NCBI GenBank assembly: GCA_944325785.1 | Contig: CALVBN010000006.1 | Location: 62,001-126,000 of the forward strand | Length of the DNA stretch: 64,000 nucleotides | DNA from: Candidatus Gastranaerophilales bacterium | GTDB lineage: Bacteria; Cyanobacteriota; Vampirovibrionia; Gastranaerophilales; Gastranaerophilaceae | Reading direction: 5' to 3' | Shown here: piece by piece, positions 27,394-36,210 of the stretch | How positions within the stretch are numbered: position 1 is the first letter of the stretch | Layout: each line of letters begins with the position of its first letter | Made by a program: the position numbers and the translations under genes | Notes under the pieces: model-generated | What the model saw: only the letters and a program-made list of their open reading frames with translations | Database searches by the model: none | Told to the model about the DNA's origin: nothing

Positions 27394-28692
27394 TTAAGAA
27401 ATTCTTCCTGGTACAACAACTCCGCCTTTAAGATTTTTCTTATAAAATTCTACGTGAGGCTGAAGCACGCTGTCTAAAACTTCCGGCAAAGCTCTATTCT
27501 GCATAACTGCTTCTACAATCTCTTGATAAACTGTTGCAAATGCTCTCAATTGAGTTACAGCGCCTGCAGCTTGAGGAGATAAGCCGAGTTTGGAAGTTTC
27601 GGCATATTCTTTGAAGAATGCGCCTGTTGATTCGTATGACTTGGTCAATGCGCCGATATATGCTTCTGCGTTTTCTGAACATACGCCGTTGTCGCAAGGA
27701 ACTGTAAGCGCAAATACAAGTTTGTTTGCAGGATTGAAGTGTGCTTCTGCTGAATGGTGCATTGCATCCGGTACCTTTGCAATCTGTTTCAAAGTATCTT
27801 TTACTGACTCATTCTGCATCTGTGCATGCCAGTATACTGTGTTTTCAAACATTGAACCCATATACTGATGAACAGAAGCTTCTATTCCGTTTAATTTTGC
27901 ATCAGCCCAGAAAATACCTTCTTTTAAAGCATCATTCATTTCTAAATCAGCAGAAAGTGAAAGTGCTGAAATCTCTTGTGCTGATTCCAGCATAGCTTTC
28001 ATATCTTCTTTTTTCATGCCTGCATAAGCAAGTGTGAATAATGCGTGGTCGTCAAATGCTGAAAATCTTCCGCCCACATCATCGTGAATGTATAAGTCGC
28101 CGAGCCATCCGTTTTCATCAGATGTTCTTCTTAGTTCGCTCTTGTCAGAGTTCTTATCTGTTACTGCAATAAGGTGTTTGGAAGCTGATTTTTTTGCTTC
28201 TTCTTCTGACTGGCCTTTTGACATATATGCTTCTTCAAGCATTTTTTGTATTCTTAAAAATCCGTCTTTTGTTTCAAATGTTGAACCGGATTTGGAAGCT
28301 ACCAGATAGTTTGATGAAAGTACATCATGGTTTAGCTTTGTTAAAAATCTTTCTAAGCTGATTGAATCAACATCTGAATAGAAAAATATTTTATCTCCGC
28401 AAATGTTCAGACCGTTGATTCCGAGCATGTGTTCTACCGTGTGTTTGGATCCGCCGATACCTAATACACCGAGTTTGTCAACGCCTGTCTGCGCTTTTAA
28501 TCTTTCTGCAAGAGAATAGATGTCGTCTAATCTTTTGATTTGTTCCTGCGGAAGGTTAACCCAGTTTAAAAATTTGCCGGGCTGGTTTGCGCGGGAAGAG
28601 AATTCCTTTACGAATTCTGAAACTTTTGAACTGTACTTTGAAAAATCAACACCTGTAAATGTTGTTTTTAATGATGAATTTTTAGTTAACAT
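27394..28692 (-). CDS. pgi: Glucose-6-phosphate isomerase
   Basis: The 432-residue enzyme interconverts glucose-6-phosphate and fructose-6-phosphate. Family motifs are GVLGIGGSKHT (sugar-phosphate site), LVASKSGSTFETK and DDVGGRFSAFDD (phosphoglucose isomerase signature region). A DAMHHSAEAHFN segment corresponds to the QHS region. It is of the shorter (about 430-450 residue) bacterial type rather than the 550-residue type. An AAGGAG ribosome site precedes the ATG. The next plus-strand gene begins 540 bp upstream; the intervening region is full of repeats and a G-run starting 53 bp before the start codon. Confidence 0.9.
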   Translation of the reverse strand: MLTKNSSLKTTFTGVDFSKYSSKVSEFVKEFSSRANQPGKFLNWVNLPQEQIKRLDDIYSLAERLKAQTGVDKLGVLGIGGSKHTVEHMLGINGLNICGDKIFFYSDVDSISLERFLTKLNHDVLSSNYLVASKSGSTFETKDGFLRIQKMLEEAYMSKGQSEEEAKKSASKHLIAVTDKNSDKSELRRTSDENGWLGDLYIHDDVGGRFSAFDDHALFTLAYAGMKKEDMKAMLESAQEISALSLSADLEMNDALKEGIFWADAKLNGIEASVHQYMGSMFENTVYWHAQMQNESVKDTLKQIAKVPDAMHHSAEAHFNPANKLVFALTVPCDNGVCSENAEAYIGALTKSYESTGAFFKEYAETSKLGLSPQAAGAVTQLRAFATVYQEIVEAVMQNRALPEVLDSVLQPHVEFYKKNLKGGVVVPGRIS

Positions 28693-28744
28693 ATTAACTC
28701 TCCTTTTTTCTATATGATAACATAACCAGATTTTTTGTTGTATT

Positions 28745-28754
28745 GGGGGGGGGG
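28745..28754. repeat. Homopolymer of ten G
   Basis: Ten consecutive G on the plus strand (ten C on the pgi coding strand) lie 53-62 bp upstream of the pgi start codon. No other G/C run approaches this length in the window. Confidence 0.95.
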
Positions 28755-28823
28755 AGTGAATGGGTGACGGGCTAAATGGTTAAGTGACTGGGTGAATAAG
28801 TGACTGAGTGACTAGGTGAATAA
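28755..28823 (-). repeat. Word-type repeat Y, copy 2 (inverted)
   Basis: GTGACTG/GTGAATA words (AGTGACTGAGTGACTAGGTG) form the reverse complement of the copies at 24389-24420 and 29148-29193. Confidence 0.75.
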
Positions 28824-28847
28824 TAGAAATAGGGGTTAAGCAAAAGA

Positions 28848-28952
28848 CGTCATTCAGAGGGAGCGGAAGCGACCGATGAATCTCTTTAACTTTTGAAAGT
28901 TTTGGAGATTCATAGGACTCACTGAATGGCTGTTTTCGTCCTCTGAATGACG
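28848..28952 (+). repeat. Palindromic repeat A, copy 1
   Basis: The 105-bp element begins CGTCATTCAGAGG and ends CCTCTGAATGACG (13-bp terminal inverted repeats). A nested GATGAATCTC...GAGATTCAT hairpin lies inside. A roughly 90% similar copy lies at 63544-63646 in the opposite orientation. It has no coding capacity and resembles a MITE- or REP-like non-autonomous element. Confidence 0.85.
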
Positions 28953-28966
28953 GCTTGGATGCCAAA

Positions 28967-29005
28967 CGCCAAGTTTGGCGCACCCCCTCTCCTAGCAGGA
29001 GAGGG
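28967..29005. repeat. Two adjacent hairpins, including CCCTCTCCT copy 2
   Basis: CGCCAA/TTGGCG (28967-28980) is followed by CCCTCTCCT-AGC-AGGAGAGGG (28985-29005). The second is the inverted counterpart of the hairpin at 14300-14320, together with the adjoining CTG. Confidence 0.8.
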
Positions 29006-29062
29006 CTGATGTGAGGTGTCAATCCCGCATTCTAATCATGTTTCCCCGGAATACAAAACTTC

Positions 29063-29136
29063 GTGAAGGGTGAGGTGTGAAGAGTGAAGCGAAAAATTAG
29101 GGATTCTTCGGCTCTTATGAGCCTCTGAATTATGTC
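29063..29136 (-). repeat. Composite repeat X, copy 2 (inverted)
   Basis: Reverse complement of the unit at 24274-24345, with the same order: ATTCAG, AAGAGCCGAAGAATC, CGCTTCAC, CACCCTTCAC. The 540-bp gap between pgi and the efflux operon holds only repeats. Confidence 0.75.
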
Positions 29137-29147
29137 TTTAGTTTTAA

Positions 29148-29193
29148 ATCACTTATTGCACTCAGTCACTTATTCACCTAGTCACTTATTCAC
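29148..29193 (+). repeat. Word-type repeat Y, copy 3
   Basis: CACTCAGTCACTTATTCACC-type words, in the same orientation as 24389-24420, lie just upstream of the efflux operon. Confidence 0.75.
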
Positions 29194-29230
29194 ATTTATG
29201 TTAAAATAAAAAACAATCGGGCAGGGATGA

Positions 29231-30643
29231 ATGAAAAGATTATTTGCAATAATACTATTAAGCGGGCTTATTCTGCACGTTCCGGCTTTCGCCGCCCAAA
29301 ATAGGGCGCCGAAATGGGAAGCAGGAGTCGGAATAAACCACAGCGCTGAAAAACAGAGCAAGACAAAAAAACAGAAAGAACCTGAAAGAAAGTTTGTTCT
29401 TCATCCATACTGGGAAAGCTACAATGACGAACTTTTGAACGGTTATGTTGAAGAAGCTTTTGAAAATAATTTTGATATTAAAATTGCAAAAGCCCGTGTT
29501 CAAGAATCAGAAGCTATTTTAGGCACAGTAAATGCCGAAAGATTACCGCAGTTAAGTATCAATCCGAGTATTTACCCCTTTAAAACGATTTCGCGCTGGA
29601 CAGGAAATTTCGGGAGCGGAAACCACCTCTATTTTCCTTTGCTGTTGAACTGGGAACTTGATATTTTCGGAAAAATTTCTGATAAGGTCAAGGCTTCAAA
29701 ATACAGCGTGAAAATGAGCAGGGAAGACTTGAATATTTCTAAACTTTCGGTTTCATCAGAAGTTACTGCTTCTTATTTTAATATTATTCTTATGGATGCG
29801 CTTATCAAAAATTATGAAGAGCTTCTGTCCAACATAGATGAAACAATAAAGCTTAAAAGCCGGCTGTATGAAGGCGGAATTATTCCGTACGATAATCTTT
29901 ATACAACCGAATATGAAATGGTTACTTATAAAAATGAATTAAATGCATATTTGAAGCAAAGAGAGGTTTTGCTTCATCAATTTGCAGTACTGAGGGGGCT
30001 TTCTCCGGAGGGCGGTGGTGATATTGCAAGAGCGGATATTAAAAACCTAAATCTCCCGTTTGATGTCAATGAAAATATAAAGTCTGATATGATATTTAAC
30101 CGTCCGGATGTGATACAGGCTGAATTTGCGATAAAAAAAGCTTCGCTGGATGTGAGAAATGCAAGGAAAATGTTTTTACCCTCAATTAATCTTAATGAAA
30201 TGGTCGGGTTTGAAAATATAAGAGCCGGACGGATTTTTAATTGGGACAGTACTGTTTATCAGCTTGGTGCAGGATTGCTCTTTGATTTGTACACAGGCGG
30301 GTATAAAATGTCTTTTCTAAAATATAATAAAGCTCTTGCCATAGAGAAACTGCATCAGTATAACAATGTTCTTTTGAATGCTTTTTGCGAAACTGAAAAT
30401 GCGCTTTCAAGCTTTAGAACGGATTATGATTCTTATAAAGAATTTGAAGAGGCGATAAACAAATCAAATCACTATTATAAAGTTGCCAATATCAGATATT
30501 CAAACGGCACCGGCAATAAAATAGACGAGCTTGCCGCAAGAAGAAAAGTTTTGATAAACGAGAATTCTATGTACAGCGCAAAAATAAGTTCGCTGGTTGA
30601 TACGGTTGATATTTATAAATCATTAGGGAGTGCGGTAAAATGA
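29231..30643 (+). CDS. TolC/OprM-type outer-membrane efflux channel
   Basis: The 470-residue protein has a signal peptide (about 1-20, ending AFA) and the two outer-membrane efflux repeats. Features include NNFDIKIAKARVQESEAIL, LNWELDIFGKISDKVKASK (the LxWExDxFGK motif of the NodT branch), NRPDVIQAEF and AFCETENALSSFR. No lipobox Cys is seen, unlike many OprM relatives. It forms a trimeric channel for the downstream RND pump. A GCAGGGA ribosome site precedes the ATG, and its stop overlaps the pump start in ATGA. Confidence 0.93.
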   Translation: MKRLFAIILLSGLILHVPAFAAQNRAPKWEAGVGINHSAEKQSKTKKQKEPERKFVLHPYWESYNDELLNGYVEEAFENNFDIKIAKARVQESEAILGTVNAERLPQLSINPSIYPFKTISRWTGNFGSGNHLYFPLLLNWELDIFGKISDKVKASKYSVKMSREDLNISKLSVSSEVTASYFNIILMDALIKNYEELLSNIDETIKLKSRLYEGGIIPYDNLYTTEYEMVTYKNELNAYLKQREVLLHQFAVLRGLSPEGGGDIARADIKNLNLPFDVNENIKSDMIFNRPDVIQAEFAIKKASLDVRNARKMFLPSINLNEMVGFENIRAGRIFNWDSTVYQLGAGLLFDLYTGGYKMSFLKYNKALAIEKLHQYNNVLLNAFCETENALSSFRTDYDSYKEFEEAINKSNHYYKVANIRYSNGTGNKIDELAARRKVLINENSMYSAKISSLVDTVDIYKSLGSAVK

Positions 30644-33600
30644 AAAACTTTATCAAAATGGTTTTGAAATATCATTATACTGTAATTGTAATGGCGCTGT
30701 TTATTTTAATTATGGGGCTTGTAACCATTGCAAAAACCCCGATTGATATTTTTCCGGAAATTAATACTCCTGTAGTAACTGCTGTTTGGACTTATACCGG
30801 CATGCCTGCTTCTGATATAGAACGAAGGATTGTAACAATCGCGGAACGTGCTTATGCATCCAGCGTTAATGATATAGAACATATTGAATCACAGTCGCTT
30901 CTAGGTGTCGGGGTAATACGTGTTTTTCTTCATCCGGGAGCTGATATAAATACAGGTATTACACAGGTTAGTGCAACTTCACAGGTATGTATGCGAACCA
31001 TGCCGGCAGGTATTATGCCGCCTAATATTCTTAAATATACTCCGACAACAATTCCGGTTCTGCAGGTTGTCGTATCTTCGCTGAAACTTCCTATACAAAA
31101 GGTTACTGATATTGCGCAGAATAATATTAAAGTTCAGCTTACTAAAGTTGAAGGTGCGCAAGTTCCGCTTCCTATGGGGGGAAAAGTAAGGCAGATTATT
31201 GTTGATTTGGATATGCAGAAAATGGAGGCAAGGGGCTTAACGCCTGCTGATGTTACACGCGCTGTTGCTGGACAGAACGTTATTATTCCATCCGGTAATA
31301 CTAAAATCGGAAATAAAGATTATTTGATATTATTAAACAATGCTTCCAAAACTGTTGAGGAAATGAATAAATTTCCGATAGTTTCGCCTAAAAATAACCA
31401 GGTAGTTTATCTTTCTGATATCGGGTATATTCACGACGGCAACTCTATACAAACAAATATTGTGCGGGAAAACGGAAAACCAGGGTCTTTAATGACGGTT
31501 TATAAATCCGGACGCGTGTCTTCGCTCAAAGTTGTGGACGGTACGAAAAAACTTCTTCCGGTGATTTCCAAAATAATTCCGGAAGGGGTCAATATGCAGA
31601 TATTGTTTGACCAGTCAATATTCGTAAAATCTGCAATTCATGATGTTATTTTTTCCGGAGCGCTTGCTGCATTATTAACGGCACTTATGATATTGATTTT
31701 TCTCGGAAGCGTCAGATCTACGTTCATTATTGCGCTTTCAATACCGCTTTCGGTTTTGTTTGCTGTAATATTATCATCAATTTTCGGACAGACAATCAAT
31801 ATGATGTCTTTGAGCGGTTTAGGCTTAGCTATCGGTATGCTGGTTGATAATGCTACTGTTGTTATTGAAAATATTTTGAGAAATAAAAGCATAATGCCGG
31901 AGGCGCCGATTGCGGTTGTTATTACAAGGTCTGCATCAGAAGTTGCAGTTCCGACGTTTGTTTCAACACTTTCCATTTGTACTGTTTTTGCACCTATATT
32001 TTTGATGGAAGGCGCTACAAAATATCTATTTATTCCGCTTGCAATGTCTGTAATATTTTCAATGCTCGGTTCTTATTTGCTCTCAAATACGCTTGTTCCG
32101 GTGCTTGTTGATAAGCTTCTTAAGCATAAGGAAGTTCTTAAACCGCATACCATTCTTTATGCAATTAATAATTTTGTTAATACAAATTTTGAACGCTTTA
32201 AAAAAGCCTACAAATCTTTCCTTGTAAAATCTATACTTGCACAGCCCCAAAAAGTCGGAATCATATACGCTTTAATAGTTCTTTCCGCTCTTGTTTTAAT
32301 TCCGTTTATAGGCGGGAACTTTTTCCCCGAAGTTGATGCCGGTCAAATAAGGCTTCACGTTTATGCCCCGCACGGAACGAGGATAGAAGAAACTGCAAGA
32401 GAGTTTACAAGAATAGAAAAAACAATAAAAAAAGTTATTCCGGCGGTAGAACTGGAAACAATACTTGATAATATCGGGCTTCCGGCAAGTTCTTTAAATC
32501 TGGCATTTATGGACAGCTCGCAAATCGGAGTCGGTGACGGAGAAATATTAATTGCACTCAAAGAAAACCATAAGCCGACAAAACAGTATGTCAAAAAATT
32601 AAGAAAAGAGCTTAATAAAGAATTCCCTGACAGTGTATTTTTCTTCCAGAATGCTGATATGGTCGGAAAAATACTTAATTTCGGTCTGGCTTCTCCTATT
32701 GATATTCAAATTCAAGGCAGAAATATCAAAGAAAATTATAAACTGGCACAGAGAATGCTTGAGGATGTGAAAAAAGTCCGCGGTGTTGCTGATGCTCATA
32801 TACATCAGATTACTGATGCTCCGGCGTTAAAAATTGAGGTTGATAAGAGCAGAGCAAGCATAATGGATCTTTCGCAGGAAACAATTTCCAGAAATGTTTT
32901 GACGGCGCTAACTTCAAGCGGGCAAGTTGCTCCTAACTATTGGGTAGATCCGGAAAACGGCGTAAACTATACGCTAGCGCTTCAAGTTCCGCAGTATCAT
33001 GTTGATACCGTTAAAAATGTAACGGATATCCCTGTGGCGTTTAAAAACGGCAGTCCGGTAAGATTATCAAATGTAGCCTCAGTTGCTTCCGGAAAAACTT
33101 CCAGCGTGGTTAACCATTATGATATTCTTCCTGTGTATGATATTTTGATGAACATTCAAGACAGAGATCTTGCAGGTGTTGCTTCGGATATTAATAAAAT
33201 TGTGAAAAAATATCAAAAAGATGCGCCGAGGGGTACGTTTATTAATATTCACGGGCAGGCAAAGTCTATGAATTATGTATTTACATCTCTGCTTTCCGGC
33301 TTAATGCTGGCATTGGTTCTTGTATATCTTCTGATAGTTGTGAATTTCCAATCCTGGAGAAATCCGTTTATTATAATAACACCGGTGCCTATTGCGCTTT
33401 CCGGTATATTGTGGATGCTGTTTGTCTCCGATACGACATTCAGCGTACAGGCGCTTATGGGTTCCATAATGGCGGTGGGTGTTTCATGCTCCAACTCTAT
33501 TCTGGTAATCTCATTTGCAACGGATAAAATGAGGGAAGGATACAGCTCTGTTCAAGCTGCAATTCAAGCCGGCTATACAAGAATCAGACCTGTTGTTATG

Positions 33601-33795
33601 ACGGCAGCGGCTATGATTTTGGGTATGCTTCCGATGGCTCTGGGTATCGGAGAAGGCGGAGAACAGAATGCTCCTATCGGAAGAACGGTAATAGGCGGTC
33701 TGTTGTTTGCAACTTTTGCAACGCTTGTTATTGTACCGCTTCTATTTGCAATTTTGAATAAAAACAAAACATTTGAAAGGATGAATGATGATTAG
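30640..33795 (+). CDS. RND (HAE1-type) multidrug efflux pump
   Basis: The 1051-residue proton-driven inner-membrane transporter has twelve helices in two halves and two large periplasmic loops. Typical motifs are TPIDIFPEINTPVVTAVWTY near the N-terminus and LGLAIGMLVDNATVVIENI in helix 4. The relay position AcrB D408 is Asn here (VDNA), as in several non-proteobacterial RND lineages. The C-terminal half has GVSCSNSILVISFA and GGLLFATFATLVIVPLLF. It exports drugs, bile salts or lipids through the TolC-type partner. The gene is sandwiched between channel and adaptor genes with overlaps on both sides. Confidence 0.95.
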   Translation: MKNFIKMVLKYHYTVIVMALFILIMGLVTIAKTPIDIFPEINTPVVTAVWTYTGMPASDIERRIVTIAERAYASSVNDIEHIESQSLLGVGVIRVFLHPGADINTGITQVSATSQVCMRTMPAGIMPPNILKYTPTTIPVLQVVVSSLKLPIQKVTDIAQNNIKVQLTKVEGAQVPLPMGGKVRQIIVDLDMQKMEARGLTPADVTRAVAGQNVIIPSGNTKIGNKDYLILLNNASKTVEEMNKFPIVSPKNNQVVYLSDIGYIHDGNSIQTNIVRENGKPGSLMTVYKSGRVSSLKVVDGTKKLLPVISKIIPEGVNMQILFDQSIFVKSAIHDVIFSGALAALLTALMILIFLGSVRSTFIIALSIPLSVLFAVILSSIFGQTINMMSLSGLGLAIGMLVDNATVVIENILRNKSIMPEAPIAVVITRSASEVAVPTFVSTLSICTVFAPIFLMEGATKYLFIPLAMSVIFSMLGSYLLSNTLVPVLVDKLLKHKEVLKPHTILYAINNFVNTNFERFKKAYKSFLVKSILAQPQKVGIIYALIVLSALVLIPFIGGNFFPEVDAGQIRLHVYAPHGTRIEETAREFTRIEKTIKKVIPAVELETILDNIGLPASSLNLAFMDSSQIGVGDGEILIALKENHKPTKQYVKKLRKELNKEFPDSVFFFQNADMVGKILNFGLASPIDIQIQGRNIKENYKLAQRMLEDVKKVRGVADAHIHQITDAPALKIEVDKSRASIMDLSQETISRNVLTALTSSGQVAPNYWVDPENGVNYTLALQVPQYHVDTVKNVTDIPVAFKNGSPVRLSNVASVASGKTSSVVNHYDILPVYDILMNIQDRDLAGVASDINKIVKKYQKDAPRGTFINIHGQAKSMNYVFTSLLSGLMLALVLVYLLIVVNFQSWRNPFIIITPVPIALSGILWMLFVSDTTFSVQALMGSIMAVGVSCSNSILVISFATDKMREGYSSVQAAIQAGYTRIRPVVMTAAAMILGMLPMALGIGEGGEQNAPIGRTVIGGLLFATFATLVIVPLLFAILNKNKTFERMNDD

Positions 33796-34960
33796 TCATA
33801 TGTATCGTAAACATATTATAATAGGCGGAATTATTCTATTGCTTTTTGTAATAGGTATTGTTCCGAAAATTGCAAGATATATTACAACTGCTCTTGATGC
33901 ACGTGAAAACAGATACGTTGCGGTTGTGGAAACTCCTCAGATTTCGAACGGCGAAGATGAGCTGGAATTATCCGGAGAGTTAAAGCCGTTTTTGCACACT
34001 GAGCTTTTTTCCAGAATAAACGGACTGGTAAAAGACAGATATGTAGAGCTTGGAGAACGCGTTAAAAAGGGACAGTTACTGGCGGAAATTGATACTCCGG
34101 ATTTGGATGCGGAAACTGCAAGCGCAAAGTCTGCTCTGATTTCTGCAGAAAAAAGAGAAATGGAAGCCAAATACCAATATGACTATGCAAAACAGACGTA
34201 TGAAAGATATGAAAAATCCGCTGTTGACGGTGCTATTTCCCAGCAGGACATTGATACTAAATATAATAATTTCAAAACCTCTGAGATGAATTATTTATCA
34301 GCACAGGCGGATGTTGAGAAAGCAAAGGAAGATTATAACAGACTGCTTGCGCTTCAGAGTTATAAATCAGTAACCGCGCCTTTTGACGGGGTTGTCAGCA
34401 AGTACAATATCGATGCCGGCGCTAACGTTGTATCCGGAGGAAGCTCTACCAGCACAAGTCTTTTTGAAATCCAGCAGACGGATAAGTTTAGGGCTTCTGT
34501 GTTTGTACCGCAAAATTATGTGAGATATATTTATGAGGGTCAGCCGGTAGAAGTTTATACACCGGAAAATCCTAAGCAGAAGATTAAAGGATATATTTCG
34601 CAGATTTCCGGGAAACTTGATAATATTTCACGTACGATGGAAGCTGTCTTGATTATTCCAAATGACGGTAAATCCGGACTATACAGCGGTTTGTACGTAA
34701 AAATGAATATTGATTTGAAAAACCAGGAAAAGATTATGACAATAAATCCTTCTTGCATAATAATTAAAAATACTCCGGATGAATATGTAGCACAGGTTCG
34801 GGAAGATTCAACCGTACATTTTATAAAAATAAAGCAGGGACGTGATTTTGGCGATAAAATTGAAATTCTTGACGGCTTAAACGGCGATGAAAAATTGATA
34901 ACCAATGTTACGGATGATCTGGAAGAAGGGCTGAAAGTTAAGTACAAGGACCAGGGGTAA
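33785..34960 (+). CDS. RND efflux periplasmic adaptor (membrane fusion protein)
   Basis: The 391-residue HlyD/AcrA-like adaptor has an N-terminal anchor (about 10-28) and a lipoyl/barrel-sandwich half-motif (GLVKDRYVELGERVKKGQLL). A coiled-coil hairpin (about 118-180) is followed by the second lipoyl half (SVTAPFDGVVSKYNIDAGA) and beta-barrel domains. It bridges pump and channel. It starts 11 bp inside the pump gene. The order channel-pump-adaptor is unlike the usual adaptor-pump-channel order. Confidence 0.93.
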   Translation: MMISHMYRKHIIIGGIILLLFVIGIVPKIARYITTALDARENRYVAVVETPQISNGEDELELSGELKPFLHTELFSRINGLVKDRYVELGERVKKGQLLAEIDTPDLDAETASAKSALISAEKREMEAKYQYDYAKQTYERYEKSAVDGAISQQDIDTKYNNFKTSEMNYLSAQADVEKAKEDYNRLLALQSYKSVTAPFDGVVSKYNIDAGANVVSGGSSTSTSLFEIQQTDKFRASVFVPQNYVRYIYEGQPVEVYTPENPKQKIKGYISQISGKLDNISRTMEAVLIIPNDGKSGLYSGLYVKMNIDLKNQEKIMTINPSCIIIKNTPDEYVAQVREDSTVHFIKIKQGRDFGDKIEILDGLNGDEKLITNVTDDLEEGLKVKYKDQG

Positions 34961-34970
34961 AGGGGGGAGT

Positions 34971-35085
34971 CGTGAAGCGTGAACCGTGAATCGTAATTCG
35001 CGGTTATAGAATTTCTTTAATTATACTCCGTTTACTTATATCATCTTTAGTACCTCGAATCACGAGTTTCGAGTCACGAATCACG
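34971..35085. repeat. Word-type inverted repeat after the efflux operon
   Basis: CGTGAAGCGTGAACCGTGAA words (from 34971) are mirrored by CGAATCACGAGTTTCGAGTC-type words at 35056-35085. A smaller hairpin AACCG...CGGTT lies near 34983-35005. The style matches repeats X and Y. Confidence 0.65.
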
Positions 35086-35136
35086 CCTCGGGGTTTGGTG
35101 TTTCAACCAGCTTACTCACTCACTTAATAAAAATCC

Positions 35137-36210
35137 CTAAGCAATTGAAGATGATTTAAGATATTCTTCAATAAATCCGTCTAAGTCGCCATCCATTACA
35201 GCATCAACGTTTCCCATTTCATATCCGGTGCGATGGTCTTTTACAAGTTTATACGGGTGGAACACGTAAGAACGGATTTGCGAGCCAAAATTTATATCAA
35301 AGTTTTCGCCCTTGAGTTCCGCAAGTTTCTTTTCGTGTTCTCTCTGACGGATTTCCAAAAGTTTTGAAGCAAGCATCTGCATTGCATTTTCTTTGTTCTG
35401 AAGCTGAGAGCGTTCCTGCTGGCATTTTACAACAATACCGGTCGGTTTGTGCAGTATTCTTACCGCTGTTTCAACCTTGTTTACATTCTGTCCGCCTGCA
35501 CCGCCTGAGCGCATTGTATCAACTTCTATATCCTCCGGAGGAATAACTATTGTTTTTTCGTAATCCGGAATTATCGGGGAAACTTCGCATGATGCAAAGC
35601 TTGTCTGGCGCTTGCCGTTAGCATTAAACGGAGATATTCTGACAAGTCTGTGTACGCCTTTTTCTGCTTTTGCATAACCGTATGCATATTTTCCGGTAAT
35701 CTTGATTGTAGCGGATTTTATTCCGGCTTCTTCACCATCTGATTTATCAATAAGTTCTACTTTCCAGCCTTTTGATTCCGCCCATCTTGTGTACATCCTT
35801 AAGAGCATCTCCGCCCAGTCCTGTGCATCGGTACCGCCGGCGCCGGCATTTATTGAAAGAAATGCATCCGCTTCATCATATTCTCCGGAGAGCATCCTTC
35901 TAATCTCGTATTTATCCAGCTCTTTTTCTAAAGAGGCAAGACTGGATTCACTTTCTTTAATCAATTCTTCATCGCCGATTTCCTGCGCGGTTTTTGCATC
36001 TTCTATAATACTGTCCCAGCCTGAGAACATCTCAAGAGTTTCCTTTATCTCTCTTGATTTTTGCCCCAATTCGGACGCCAAATTCTGGTTTGACCAAACT
36101 TCCGGACTTTGAAGCTTTGCTTCCAGCTCTTCTAAATCCTGTTTAAGCTTATCAAAATCAATGCCCTGTTTATCTTTATTTATACGCTGTTCGAGTTCTT
36201 GAATATTCAT
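35137..36210 (-). CDS. prfB: Peptide chain release factor 2, without programmed frameshift
   Basis: The 357-residue factor ends translation at UAA/UGA. It has the RF2-specific tripeptide SPF (in [10 protein letters not shown]) and the catalytic GGQ loop [16 protein letters not shown]. The N-terminus ([20 protein letters not shown]) aligns into the standard helix with [20 protein letters not shown] in one continuous frame. The usual in-frame UGA with +1 frameshift near codon 25 is therefore absent. Its ATG overlaps the tmk stop (ATGA), confirming the start. Confidence 0.95.
   Translation of the reverse strand: MNIQELEQRINKDKQGIDFDKLKQDLEELEAKLQSPEVWSNQNLASELGQKSREIKETLEMFSGWDSIIEDAKTAQEIGDEELIKESESSLASLEKELDKYEIRRMLSGEYDEADAFLSINAGAGGTDAQDWAEMLLRMYTRWAESKGWKVELIDKSDGEEAGIKSATIKITGKYAYGYAKAEKGVHRLVRISPFNANGKRQTSFASCEVSPIIPDYEKTIVIPPEDIEVDTMRSGGAGGQNVNKVETAVRILHKPTGIVVKCQQERSQLQNKENAMQMLASKLLEIRQREHEKKLAELKGENFDINFGSQIRSYVFHPYKLVKDHRTGYEMGNVDAVMDGDLDGFIEEYLKSSSIA

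Noticed and set aside
28780..29022. Minus-strand ORF of 80 codons in the pgi upstream gap
   Set aside because: It is read through repeats A and Y and the CCCTCTCCT hairpin; the repeats explain the sequence better than a gene.
24274..29193. The repeat-bracketed block as a composite transposon
   Set aside because: No transposase or target-site duplication is visible; kept only as an inverted repeat bracket.
28755..29193. CRISPR-like array in the repeat-rich pgi gap
   Set aside because: Words are irregular in length, unevenly spaced and occur in both orientations; no uniform spacers and no cas genes.
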